This document shows positions 1 through 10,858 of a stretch of 64,000 nt of DNA, piece after piece; the stretch's first letter is position 1, and each line of letters starts with the position of its first letter. This DNA comes from Prosopocoilus inquinatus. Lineage: Eukaryota > Arthropoda > Insecta > Coleoptera > Lucanidae. Below the pieces are notes generated by a model. It worked only from the letters and a program-made list of their open reading frames with translations. It did no database searches and had not been told where the DNA came from. The DNA lies in NCBI GenBank assembly GCA_036172665.1, contig CM069877.1, positions 15,086,501 to 15,150,500 on the forward strand, given 5' to 3'. A program made the translations under genes and the position numbers.

Positions 1-1549
1 ACGAACGAATGAAAATTTGGAAAAGTTATTTTTAATAACGATTAATAGCTGAGAAATTGTAGTATTATATTTCCTATTTGAATTTCGAATACCTGAGAAT
101 ACTCAACAACGCACGTCTCTGTTAAACCGGGCAATAGAACGATTCAGATCTGCGCTACACCGAGGGTGTTACGATGCGTAATCGACATCTGGGAGACTGG
201 ACGGGCTATTTTCCTCGATGCTGTAATCATAACACAGCTCAAAAGGGGGTCGCGAAACCTAAAAGTTTGGGAAACGCTGTACTATCACTTTACTTAACTC
301 TTGAAATATTCAAGTCAAACAATTTGGTTCTATACTCTTCGAGACATTTGAGATTTTTCAAAGACTTTTCACTTTCACGGTAGTTAATTAATTAACTAAT
401 GGTAGTAGTTAATTAGTTGAGTCCTATAGGACACTTTAGCCTAAAATATTTAAAAGGACGAATTTTCGGTGCAAAACTTCGCTTTTTGCAACCCTTCCCC
501 CTTATTTAAAGAGTTCGCTACCAGAACTCGAATTGTACACGTTGTATGTTAAAATACAACCCGTTTAGCTAAACTTAGACAATATTGAAACGCTTAAAAT
601 TCCACAATGAAATAAAGTGTCGCGCTTTTCAGGCTTTAAAGCGTTTCACACCTAAAATAATTCAATGTAAAGAAGGAAAATTAAAGTGATAAACGTTAGA
701 GTAGGCGAGCGGAAATGTAAAGCTTATAAATTGTGCAATTTGTTGCGCGGAAGACGTATTGGCGCATCTCGTAACAGAAATAACGAGGTTGAAGAACTGC
801 AACTGCAAATTTATGTGCGCAGACGGAACTGCATGACATTGTGCTTGAATCATGACGCCCGATCTTTTCACCACATCCTGATAAATTTATCAGCAAGGTA
901 ATATTCTTGAAAATCATTTATCAGGAATTGGACGGAAAGCTGGAGCCTTAGGCACATAAATTAATTTAATTTTTTTTAGAGATAACTATTGCGAAGCCGC
1001 GTTGTATTTACGGTACAGTATTTAATTGGAATCAAGTGGAAAGCCTCAAGGGAGCTTATATTTCTTTTAAAGCTGTCAGTCCCACTCGGTAGGATTTTAT
1101 TTTCATCCCTTCGCGAAGTCATACCGCGATGTTTAATTAATTATCGGCAGTTTCCTCGACGGCACGAAATTATCCTCGCTTTTAAAACTGCGAGCCCCGA
1201 ATTTTAAGAATCGCTTGGAAAAGACGAGAACAGAAAAGTTTCTTTGCGATGCTTCGCGGAGCAAAACTCCACTTAAAGAGTCATTGCTGTTCGCGATCCA
1301 GTTTTGTCGAATCGACAGTTTTATTACCAGTTAAAATAAAACATAATTTAGCTCGAAAAAAGTAAAGCTAAATGAAAAACAATGTTCTTTTTTATGCAAA
1401 GTCTCGGTTTCTTACATCCCTTCCCACTTATTTAAAGAAGTGTCGTCAGAGAAAAAATCGACTAAAGGAACGAATACTCTTAAATAATCAACTGCTGATT
1501 TAAAATCATTAAACCGTCACTAATTGTTGCTGACGTCCACAATCAGATA
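1..1549. other. Gene-free AT-rich stretch
   Basis: No protein-coding pattern or RNA gene is recognised; the short ORFs overlap on both strands and resemble nothing known. Two loosely similar blocks, about 470-545 and 1395-1460, each carry a pyrimidine-rich run ending in CTTATTTAAAG. They could be a diverged direct repeat or TATA-like elements, but the resemblance is weak. Confidence 0.4.
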
Positions 1550-3010
1550 ATGATCGAAAAGTATAGCAATTACGAGACAGTCACAATATAAGACGTTGAT
1601 CCAGAAAGGACGTAAATCATCAGAGAGTGAGCGGGAAGTGAAATAAACCGTCAAATACTACACGAAAAGTAACGTCAGTAATCAAATAGTGAACAGGTGA
1701 TGACAGAAATAATCATATAATGCTCGTAAATAGTGAAATAGTGTTATCTACGGTGACTAGATTTTACTTACGTACACAATAAACAACCAGAACCAGGTGA
1801 TTAAAAAGTGAAGTACAAAATCAAATACGGAGTGGCAAGAAACGAGAACCGTCAAAGAGTGATTGAAAACACCGTGAACTATGAAATAGTGTTGGCAAAA
1901 AAGTGCATAAATAAATAAAAATAAATGCGTTTAACGTGACATGCATGATTTAAACAGAGACGAAAAATTTGGTGAACAGTCATAGTCATAGTGAAGTGAA
2001 CAATAAGATAGTGAAGTAAATCGTCAGGAAATAAGCGCGCGTAAGTGATCAAAATTTAACAGTAAATAGTAATCAAAAAAATACTGCAGGAAAAGTATAC
2101 GAACGACAATTTAATTAACGAGTGTTTAAAAAATGAATGAATTATTAAACAGTGATCAGGAGTGAGCAGGACGATGAAACAATTATAGACAGAAATTATA
2201 TAGCGTCAAGTAACAGTGAGCAACGTGAACGATCTAAAGCTGACGCAGGTCGGCGTAATTAACTAACATAAGTACTTAGTGATAAAATAATGACAGCATT
2301 TGACGTGTGAGAAAAGTGGCGCACAAAAAGTAAGTGGACGATTAAATACTAACGGGAAAGTGATAAGTAAGATCAAATAATGAGCGAGAAGTATATGAAC
2401 CAACACCTAGTGACAGTATGAGAAGTGTTAAATAAAGTGATGTGAATTACTAAATGCTGATTAAATAGAGACACAAATCGTAAGCGCGGAAAGTGAAATG
2501 AACTGTCAAATAACTAGTGAAAAATAATGTAAAATGTCAAAGAGTGAGCTGACAGTCAAAAAGTGAATCACCGAATAGTAACCAAAAGCAAAGCAGACCG
2601 TCAAATAGTGAACGTTAACAATGAAATACCGTACATAAGGCGACGTGTTTGGTTAAATAGTGAGCAAATAGTGATTATACAATGACCTGTGAGATCAAGT
2701 AGTAGCCGGAAAGTACATGAACGATCGAATACGGACGGAAAAGTGATAAGTAAGATCAAATAGTGATTCTAAAGTGATGAAACAGCGGCCGCAGAATAGA
2801 ATGCAGAACGATCACTGGCGGGAACGCGTTAAAGTAAGGTCAAATAGCGATTGAAAAGAATATGAATCATTACCTAATGATCAAGAAAGTGAAGGCAACA
2901 GAAAAACGAAATGATTCAACAGTAATCGTAAAGTGACGGAGAAATAGTGATTTAAAAATGATAAATTAAAAATAGCGATTTAAAAATAGTGTAAAATAGG
3001 GTGATATTGT
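1550..3010. repeat. Degenerate minisatellite with AAATAGTGA-type motif
   Basis: The stretch reiterates short variants of GTCAAATAGTGA, GATCAAATAATGA and GGAAAGTGA dozens of times with irregular spacing. A longer stretch is repeated almost verbatim: GGAAAGTGATAAGTAAG followed by ATCAAATA occurs near 2354 and again near 2738. Stop codons (TGA, TAG, TAA) are built into the motif, so coding is excluded. It looks like an old, decayed tandem array. Confidence 0.65.
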
Positions 3011-3340
3011 CTCGTTAGAATTGAATTGTATTTTAAATTCGTTTTTTGCTTTTGGTCTTACACAATATTCAACAAGCCTCTTTTTGATTTAATTTACAAA
3101 ATTATTTAATTAGCATTTCGCAAGTACATTCAGCGAATTAATTATTTCATTTTTAATTTAATTTAATTATTGTGGAAACTCTGTACATGAATTGATTGCT
3201 TTGCTTCCAAATCAATGTCCTTTTTAGTCATTGAAACGTAGCCAAGATCAACATTTAAAGGAGGAAATTCCTTGCTGACATTAGAAATTCAAGTTGTTGA
3301 ACTTAAACTAAAATAGTAAAGGAGACTGTGGTTTAAGAGA
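3011..3340. other. Gene-free AT-rich spacer
   Basis: Low-complexity AT-rich sequence between the minisatellite and the CACTA-type element. No gene or clear repeat was seen. Confidence 0.4.
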
Positions 3341-3343
3341 TAA

Positions 3344-4291
3344 CACTAGCCTGCGAAAAAATATATTTTTTTGCAGATGAGATAAGACTATGTGCTCTTC
3401 AAAGATTTCAACATTATAAAAAAGAATCTGTTATTAGTTTATTTCTATCACGTCAGGATTCTAAAAAAAAATTATACTTCTCAGAGAGTTTTTGTTTACA
3501 TTTTGTGCGGTACTTGTATACTTTATTGTCATACATGTAAAAAAATGTTAATTGCAAAAGTTTCAGAGATTTACCTGAACCGCTACAATTTAGTAAAAAA
3601 AGCAAGTGACGATTGGAAATGAGAATCAACTTTGTTATTCTAATTGAAGTCGATTTTTGTCCAATTTTAAAACTGTCCAGTTGAAGTTTTAAAAACTATT
3701 TTCTTTGATATTTTAGATTAAAAATTCAGTAAATTTTCTCGAATTAACAGAACTTCCTCTTTTTACTTCCAAAAATATATACAGTCGCACCTCTTTAACT
3801 CGAAACCTCCACAAATAGACGTGTTCTGTAAGTCGAAATTTAGTGATGGTTCTTGCACATTATATGTAACTGCTATCTATTTCTTTAACTGGAAATCTCT
3901 ATAACTCGTATTTCCGGTCCCTTGAAATTTCAGTTATGGAGGTTTGATTGTAGTTTGTCTATCAAAAGCCCGGTACAGTGAAGGTCGGCTGCAGTAAATC
4001 CATTTGTAGAAAACTCTCGGTTATAACCCTACTAAATACATACTTCGTTTTTATTTACCGGTTATAAGGAACTTTTGATATAGAAAACCTATTTTGGTGT
4101 TTGTGCAAACAAGTGAGTAACAGTTGGCTTATCGAAAATTATGATTAAAAAACCTACTTTGAAATATTGTTATTTAAAAAAAAAAGTGGTGCGTGATGAA
4201 AAAATTATTATATTTTTCTCGAACTCAGGAACACCAAATCTACTAGATACACCTAGTTTTATGTCATCCGCAAAACCTTCGCAGGCTAGTG
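3344..4291. mobile_element. CACTA-type non-autonomous DNA transposon
   Basis: The two ends form terminal inverted repeats: CACTAGCCTGCGAA at 3344 and its exact reverse complement ending at 4291. Weaker similarity (TGCAGATGA against TGCGGATGA, then ACTA) extends the repeats to roughly 50 bp. TAA flanks both ends (3341-3343 and 4292-4294), as expected for the 2-3 bp duplications of CACTA/EnSpm elements. No transposase is recognisable inside: the 76-codon ORF at 3392-3622 has no known motif. Much of the interior is occupied by a later pogo-type MITE. The superfamily call rests on the CACTA terminus and 3-bp duplication only. Confidence 0.7.
3782..3950. mobile_element. pogo/Tigger-like MITE, 169 bp
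   Basis: The left end begins CAGTCGCACCTCTTTAACTC. The right end, read in reverse complement, begins CAATCAAACCTCCATAACT. TA dinucleotides flank both ends (3780-3781 and 3951-3952). This matches the CAGTxxAACCTCxxTAACTCG type of end found in pogo/Tigger-derived MITEs. It is too short to encode anything and sits inside the CACTA-type element. Confidence 0.65.
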
Positions 4292-4324
4292 TAATTGAAA
4301 TTAACCTCCGCCCTCAATAATTTT

Positions 4325-4390
4325 TATATCCGTAGATACGTATTTCGGCAGCTAAGCTGCCATCTTCGCCTCGGATGAGGGAAAGTAAAC
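4325..4390 (-). ncRNA. Possible degenerate hammerhead-like motif
   Basis: On the minus strand the order is GCGAAGA, then a hairpin with perfect GGCAGC/GCTGCC arms, then GAAA. This is the layout of the hammerhead core (CUGANGA, stem II, GAAA) with the first box altered. Similar motifs occur near the ends of Penelope-like elements. The cleavage site and stems I and III were not resolved. It could also be an ordinary hairpin. Confidence 0.3.
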
Positions 4391-4394
4391 TTTG

Positions 4395-4871
4395 ATTGAT
4401 TGATTCTATTCGGTGCGATTTATATTTTATGCCAAGCGAGTTGTTTTACGAAATAATATTGATTAAGCGAGTGGCTATGAGTAACGTAATAGACAGTGTT
4501 TCTACGGAGTAACCTAATATGGTACTTAAAAGCGTCTTTTAGCGACGCACAACTATTCCTAGGTTCTTAACCGGTTTATGATGTCATTAAAAGCGATATT
4601 CGCCAAAGTGGATTATTCCATCGCAGTTTATTGTGGACTGTGAATCAGTTAATTTATTAACGTAGTTTTTGAAAATGAATGCTACTGTCGTAGCAAATGA
4701 AATCGTATTTGACGATGACAATGTTATAATAAAGCGCTTGATACAAAATATAACGAAGTAACGTCAGTCACTTCAAGAAACATGTTTACATACTCATATA
4801 CTACAACGACGTTCAACTTAAATGATACTCCTGCATGCGAACCACACCCTTAAGAACATTCAGCGTAAAGG
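4395..4871. other. Gene-free stretch
   Basis: No gene, RNA or clear repeat recognised. Confidence 0.4.
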
Positions 4872-5050
4872 TCTACGAAACTGTCAAATGGTATCATTTA
4901 CTTTGAGCGTCATAGTACATTGCCAGAAACACATGTTAGACCTGACATTTATTTTGAATAGCTATGAAACTGTCAAATGGTATCATTTACTTTGAGAGTC
5001 GTAGTATATTGCTAAAAACACATGTTATACCTGACATTTATTTTGAATAG
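4872..5050. repeat. Two tandem copies of an 89-bp unit
   Basis: The segment starting GAAACTGTCAAATGGTATC at 4877 recurs at 4966, giving an 89-bp period. Both copies run through ACACATGTTA and CCTGACATTTATTTTGAATAG with only a few substitutions between them. Confidence 0.85.
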
Positions 5051-5280
5051 TAACGAACCACGAACCGCGTTGAAAATATATAACAATGACGTCACGTGTT
5101 CGTCGAGAAAGTGTTTAGTTCCGTAACCACTATAACCTGGTTCAGCGATGCTCTCAGGCGCTCCGAAAGCACTCTCCCCATTCTTGTTTGTTTCGGGAAA
5201 ACGAGAATTCATTCATAGAGAAGCGCGTGGCAAATAAATACTTAATAAATACATCGATCGCAGTTGTAACGCCTAGAGGC

Positions 5281-5297
5281 GGGGGGGGGGGGGGGGT
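5281..5297. repeat. G homopolymer (17 G)
   Basis: A pure run of 17 G in an AT-rich setting, followed by TATGC. No coding context. The exact length may be unreliable in the assembly. Confidence 0.9.
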
Positions 5298-5655
5298 ATG
5301 CTTCCCCGTTGGCGGTCATCCCTGACCTAGTTCATCGCAAAAATTCGCTTTTATTATTTCCGATTTTAAAATGTTGAACCATATACTCGACTAATTGTTA
5401 GTTGTGCAGGGATAATTTGTAATTTAGAGTTTAAAATAAACAACTGCTCAATGAACCGGATCCGTTTTGGTACCGTTAATCCAATATTCTCTTATTTTTC
5501 TTAAAATTTGACTGTCTGAATCTTCAAGTGCTAATGAATTGGGGGGTATACGTTACATTTGTTAATATGTAGGTAAGGTTGCCTATGATGATTCATCATG
5601 AAGTTTCGGTCAAGAAGCAGCCGAACCTTCGGTTACAACCGGAATTGCGCCGACG

Positions 5656-5694
5656 CACAGTGCGCCGAATGATTGGCGTAAATGGACAAAAATC
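5656..5694 (+). repeat. Transib 3' terminal repeat, 23-RSS-like
   Basis: CACAGTG heptamer, 23-nt spacer (5663-5685), then ACAAAAATC, which differs from the RAG nonamer ACAAAAACC at one position. Lies at the 3' side of the transposase gene. Confidence 0.9.
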
Positions 5695-5865
5695 TTAATT
5701 CGCTTTTATTTAATTTTTTTAGTTTTGGATTTATATTGCGGAGAGTTGCAGTAATTAAAAATAGAATAATATCACTGGAATATATACAGGGCGTTCAGTT
5801 AATGTTTTAAAATCCAATTTTCTTCAGTTACAGAAATAATCAAATCCAAATTTTCTTTAAGATAA

Positions 5866-8030
5866 CTATTGAGTAATTAAATGTGAATAACTGAACAAAA
5901 TTGACGATTCAGCATAATTTTCGAAGTTCACGGCTAATGTACCTTCTGTAGAGAAGTTTTCTGATTTCATCAGGCAGGGTTGTATTTCAGTATTTGGACT
6001 GTGAGATCTTTTCAAAACTGGGTTTCTTAATTGTGCTATTAAAGGATCGGATCTCAGCAAGAGTAATGTTAATAAGTCTGCATTCGTGTTTATCCGTGAG
6101 GATTTCCTCGTGTGAGATAGACGATGTTTCCGGAATTCTTGATGACTTGCCTCCAAAGCCTCTTCTGAAAGTTGGCCAATAGGTAAATCAAAAAACAAAA
6201 AAATGATGTCTGCACCATGAACAAGTAGTTTGTGAACACTACTAGGCATATAATACCAGTCGTAATCCTTTAAGTAGAGGCCTTTCGTTTCTTCTAAAAT
6301 TTTAGTGAATTTGGAAAAAATAATTTTAATCCCAGATGCAATAACTCTTAAAATTATGGAAAAATTCTCAATTAGTTTTTCATTAACCCCAGTAATTTCT
6401 GCGGTTAATTTTGCATTTGCAAAAAATTTCCTGGCAGTGTTTCCATCGTTTGTTGGATCCAAATCCAGGTTTGGGTTTATCAACAATGAGGCCCATTTTT
6501 TCCTTAAAAGCAATTTGAATTTTTCTTTTCCTGTTTTCAAAAACTTCTTTATTATCGGAACCACGTACTTGCCAAGTTTTTAACGGTAGTCTGTATGCTA
6601 TATGTAATAAGCATTCGAAACACCTTATCCAGGAATGAAGAGGAGACAGGCCGAAACGATAATTCTCTTCTTTGGGAATTTTATTACCTATTGTACCCAT
6701 ATTCATCTCCTTTGGAGTAGCACAGCAAATGTAACATTTTGATGCTCCCTTAGTTCCCGATATAATATTACATACACTACCGTCGATCATGGTGAATAAC
6801 ATGTCAAAAGAAACATGAATTTTGTATTCTGATTTGGAAGAGGAGTAGCTTGTAAGTATGCTTATTAGTGTATTCATAGCGCTTTCTTCGCTTAATACAA
6901 GTTTGGCATCTTCTTTTATAAATGTAAATTTTATGGATCTACAATACAGTATTGAAGAAGGATGGGTTTTTTTCCAATACTCATCAGCGGTATTATTATC
7001 AACCGATTTAAGGGGACAAAAAGCTATGAAAAACAAGAATTCGTCTGTTTTTTCCGAGTCGGAGTCAGAAAACGTTTGTTTGTATGTACATATTAAAGTT
7101 GTACTTGTATTTCGCTTTATATTAGCAATTTCAACAATACTGTCGGCAGTCCTATTTAGTAGCTGTTGGAGCTCGACAGTCGCCATTATATCCGTAATTT
7201 CCATAGGTACTGGAAGAAATTGTTTTCTTATTTGTTTCAAGGCGTATAACCTGGGAAAAAAAATTATGTACTGCGTTCACTGTCGCTCTCAGATACTTGT
7301 ATTTCCTTTCTGATAAATCCAAATCAAAATACAAAGCCAAAGCTTGTTGCGGTGACAAAGAGTTGGTGTAATTACTATTTACTGCGCCTATAGTGGACAC
7401 ACGTGCTGAAATTACCGCTGCATATTTTAATTCTTCAGTTGTCCTAGATGCAACAAGATCCTCCACTCTACGTTTCTTAGTTTTTGTAGACGTTACGTTA
7501 AATGGTTTTTGATGTCTCCCTCGACTCGGCCCATAGGTCTTACTTTATTAACCAAGCTCAACAAACTTTTTGGTAAATTAAATTGGCTTTCCAAGAAAAT
7601 ATGGTGTCGTTTTGTGAATAAAATTCGATTTCGGGAACATTGCCTCCATAATCTACTACAATTCTGGTCAAAATAAACACAGGCTTGAGATAATTCTTTG
7701 TTTTCACTATTCGGACAATCGGATAAATGGTTTAATATGTGCCCTCTGATTGCATCGACTTTGATGTTTCCTTGACAGGAAATCCACTTGTCAAAAATTT
7801 GTCCATTCGTGATATTGTGGGATATTGTTGCTAAAACAATTTTTTTTCGTTGAATTAGGAGGTAGTAGCAGGAGAAATTCTTGTTTTCGTAAAATACATG
7901 GACGAAGGAATGAGATTAAGAAAAAAATTTCCATACATTTTTTTACGTATTTTTGTAATATTCGATCAAACTTTACTTTTAATTCTTGCAATAAGATAAT
8001 TTTTATTTGCAGTTCTAATGTTAAAACATC
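5866..8030 (-). pseudogene. Transib transposase, copy A (broken, catalytic Asp lost)
   Basis: Encodes the cut-and-paste recombinase of the element; the family is the closest relative of the RAG1 core. Read from 8030 downward, an N-terminal Cys/His-rich part (around 7600-7810, containing WISCQGN and HILNHLSDC) is followed by a conserved helical part. Then come MIDG (equivalent to RAG1 D708), the zinc Cys pair CYIC, the zinc His pair in SVHKLLVHG, NDGNTARKFF, and the catalytic Glu in EEALEASHQ (codon 6151-6153). Frameshifts lie near 7200-7240, 6450-6480 and 6000. The segment carrying the first catalytic Asp (FDGA in copy B) is deleted near 7085-7105, so this copy cannot encode an active enzyme. 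Confidence 0.88.
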
Positions 8031-8312
8031 CTCCTAAATTGGTTTGAAATTATGCGTACCTGTAATAGAAGATTCCATTGTTAGGCTCAACAGTTAAAAT
8101 TATTAAAAAATTTTTCTTTCCAGTTGATTATGAAAGTTCATTCACAAAATCTCAAAGGTCACTGTAGCATGCAGCCGTTAAACTTATCAAAAACAATATC
8201 ATAGATAGTTACGTAAAACAAAGTAATCAAGGAGATAGTGATTTTATTTAGCTTTTAGTTACTTACTAGTATATTAAAATCTTTTTGTCCCTTAAAAAAA
8301 TGTTGCATTTTC

Positions 8313-8341
8313 GATTTTTGTCCACAGCTCGACGCACTGTG
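8313..8341 (-). repeat. Transib 5' terminal repeat, 12/13-RSS-like
   Basis: On the minus strand: CACAGTG, 13-nt spacer (8322-8334), ACAAAAATC. Heptamer and nonamer are identical to those at the other end; only the spacer length and content differ. Confidence 0.9.
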
Positions 8342-8595
8342 CGACGCGCCTTAGCAGTCATTTTAGGTTGGAAAATAATAAATTAAGCGAGTATGTACAA
8401 GTATCTGCTAATCATTTTAAATCTACCGTTATAAACTGAATGAGTACAGGAAGTGTTTTTATATTTTCTTTTTTCAAACTCAATTTTAACAGTGTATATG
8501 TCAATTTTGACAGTGAATTAAGGCTGTTTTAGGTCGACGTTTCCTTCTAAATTGATTCGACCGTTATTTGATCATATCCTTGAGCACAGCACATA

Positions 8596-8959
8596 TTGGG
8601 TGATTCAAAATAAGTGTCCGACCTGTAAACCACAAGAAAAAGAAAATAAAACGTCTACATGGAAAAGCGGTTTAATATCCATAGTTTTTGAGATAAAAGG
8701 CATTGAAAATTCAGATATAAATTGGTTGACGGGAACTAGCACAGCTGTATTGCGTCGCAAGAGCAATGAACTCGTGTGGAATAGAACAAAACACTACCGT
8801 TTACCTTAAAACAGAACTGTAAAATATTTCTATTTATGGCTTTCTGCGGAAAAAATATATAATACGCAACTCATTCAATTGCAAGGTTGCAATTTCGCAC
8901 TTGCATGACCTTAGTGAATACGCTCTTAACGAGTCGGACACTTATTCTGAATCACCCTG
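8596..8959. mobile_element. TA-flanked MITE, 364 bp (mariner/Tc1-like ends)
   Basis: The left end TTGGGTGATTCAAAATAAGT and the right end, in reverse complement CAGGGTGATTCAGAATAAGT, are inverted repeats that continue through GTCCGAC. TA flanks both sides (8594-8595 and 8960-8961). CAGGGTGxTTC termini with TA duplications are typical of Tc1/mariner-derived MITEs. The 85-codon ORF inside has no recognised motif. Confidence 0.8.
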
Positions 8960-9204
8960 TATACCCATGTGAAATGTGACCAATCCCCATTAAAAATCTG
9001 ATTCAAAATTTCCCAAATTGAGAAGACAAACCGTAAAGTTAACGCAAATTCAATGCATCACAAAATTTCAAATTATGAAGTAAATTTGCTTTGCTTGACG
9101 TGAAGAAGTCATCTTTAAAATACCAATGCTTTTGTTCTTACAATATAAGTTTCTTTAATTTCAGTTATTAATAAACAAAACTATTAATCTAGACTTTGTG
9201 TCAA

Positions 9205-9506
9205 GGCCCGTATTCTCACCTCGTGTTTAATTTAGCAACGCCATGATTAAATTCTCTCTCACTCTGTAACTCATGAACAGGGAACGGAATTATATATTTT
9301 GTTCGATTAAATACAAACGAAGCGGCAAACGAGTAGCGACGCATCAATGCATACACACTCGTTGCCGCCTCGTTCAAAATAAATCGTACAAAATATATAA
9401 TTCCGTCCTCTACTCATGAAATTCGCATAAAGCTATATTGTTTATATTCATTTAATCCCGGCTTTAGTTAGAGACGACTCTAGTCGTGAGTTGAGAATAT
9501 GACCCA
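9205..9506. mobile_element. MITE family GGCCCGTATTCTCA, copy 1
   Basis: Left end GGCCCGTATTCTCACCTCG is inverted at the right end (reverse complement GGGTCATATTCTCAACTC). A second copy at 57088-57248 is collinear over its whole length, except that copy 1 carries a 135-bp insertion. No coding capacity. Confidence 0.8.
9278..9412. mobile_element. Nested hAT-like MITE, 135 bp
   Basis: Ends CAGGGAACGGAATTATATAT and (reverse complement) TAGAGGACGGAATTATATAT are inverted repeats. The 8-bp CTCATGAA flanks both sides (9270-9277 and 9413-9420). The related MITE at 57.1 kb holds a single CTCATGAA at the matching position and lacks the insert, which is direct empty-site evidence. An 8-bp duplication with CAGGG-type ends fits hAT. 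Confidence 0.85.
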
Positions 9507-10628
9507 CTATCTCTAACTTACTTGGAATAAGTTTCAGTTCGGCCGAAACTGAAACAATGACCGAAATTTGGTTTAGGTTTCGGTTTCGGCAAAAAAACCT
9601 TTCGGTCTGACACTACCCCCAAACGTTGGTGTTATACATTTTACACATTGTTAAAATGTGTGTGTATGGTTGCCTATCCAAGTGGCATTCAAGCTGCACG
9701 GTTTTAAGATTATTTTAAATTTACTTTCCCCACATACATCATTCAGAACTTCTTATTTTGAGGCGGAAGTAATAAATTCAAAACCCCAACACGAAAAATA
9801 TATCATCATTAACCGAACCTAAACGCGCCAGTTTTATTCATTCTTGAAAATTCCAGAAAGAAAATTGCAGCCTCCACATTCCAGTTGGATTTATGACTCG
9901 GTGTAATCGTAATCCTTAAAGATGGAAGAGGTACTTGCAGAAAGAGATTAAGCAGGTTCCTGCTCGTGCATACTTCAAGATTAACTCGCCTTACGTAATT
10001 TGAATATTATATTAAAGTTTACTTACGAGAGAATGAATAAATTTATTATTAACAGGAATGAGGTAGACGCAACTCGCTTAGAGTTTAAAAGGTTGATAAC
10101 GAAGATAACATGTTTGTTATCATCATCATCATCATAACACGTCGTCAAGGTAATCGGAATATACCGTCACGTAAATCTGTTTACATGTAAATGGGCTTCG
10201 GCCTTGTCCAATTTATATTAAAGGCACTTATTCGCGTGTCATTCTATTTTTTTTAAACAAATATTTGTATATTTTTTTTTAATTAAAAATGAGGGAAAGA
10301 GTGCTATCTAAAATTAAGTTTCCCTTTTCGCATTGTTATTATTTTTTTAATTTACTTTACATTGCTTAAGAATCTTCGACCTCTTACTTTCTCAATCATT
10401 TCTTTGTGAATACTTACGCTTTCGGGATTAGGTTTCTTATTACTCTTTTTATTTTTGCACGAGACATTAGATAAAGACAACGACACTGCTATTACTTTAA
10501 GTATCTTGAGACCTAATTGCCTTTTTAATTTAGGTTCAATAAAAATTAAGCAGAAGTATACGGGAAATGTACGGTTTGAAGGAAACACATCGACAAAATT
10601 AAGCTGAAGCCGGTCATTTATTTTTATA
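9507..10628. other. Gene-free stretch
   Basis: No gene recognised. A near-palindrome around 9531-9557 (GTTTCAGTTCGGCCGAAAC) followed by CGGTTTCGGC repeats resembles hAT-MITE termini, but no partner end was found. A short CAT microsatellite sits at about 10118-10134. Confidence 0.4.
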
Positions 10629-10858
10629 TAGCGTGTTTCATAACAGGTGAAAAAAAAAATTAAATCTCATGTACATCATCTCATTTTAAGTTAAAATGAA
10701 AAAAGAAATTCAAATTTTACTTAGTTTTGGAGTTACCTGAACTTGTGACAAATAATCACCTGGGCAGACGTATGCCAATGATTAGTTAATGTTTATACAG
10801 GATGTTCTTTTACTGTGCCAATAAAAATAAAACCTCAGTATAGGTACAATAATAAATA

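Larger units (their letters stand above)
5656..8341 (-). mobile_element. Transib (RAG1-like) DNA transposon, complete copy A
   Basis: A 2686-bp element with both ends and a target duplication visible. The left end is CACAGTG (5656-5662), a 23-bp spacer, then ACAAAAATC (5686-5694). The right end, read in reverse complement, is CACAGTG, a 13-bp spacer, then ACAAAAATC (8313-8341). CGACG flanks both ends (5651-5655 and 8342-8346), matching the GC-rich 5-bp duplications typical of Transib. The minus-strand transposase is homologous to RAG1 and is broken. The organisation equals that of a 12/23 pair of V(D)J recombination signals, with the shorter spacer at the transposase 5' side. Superfamily assignment is firm because TSD, TIR and protein motifs agree. 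Confidence 0.93.

Noticed and set aside
8552..8809. 85-codon ORF
   Set aside because: It begins outside and continues into a TA-flanked MITE and has no known motif; chance ORF.
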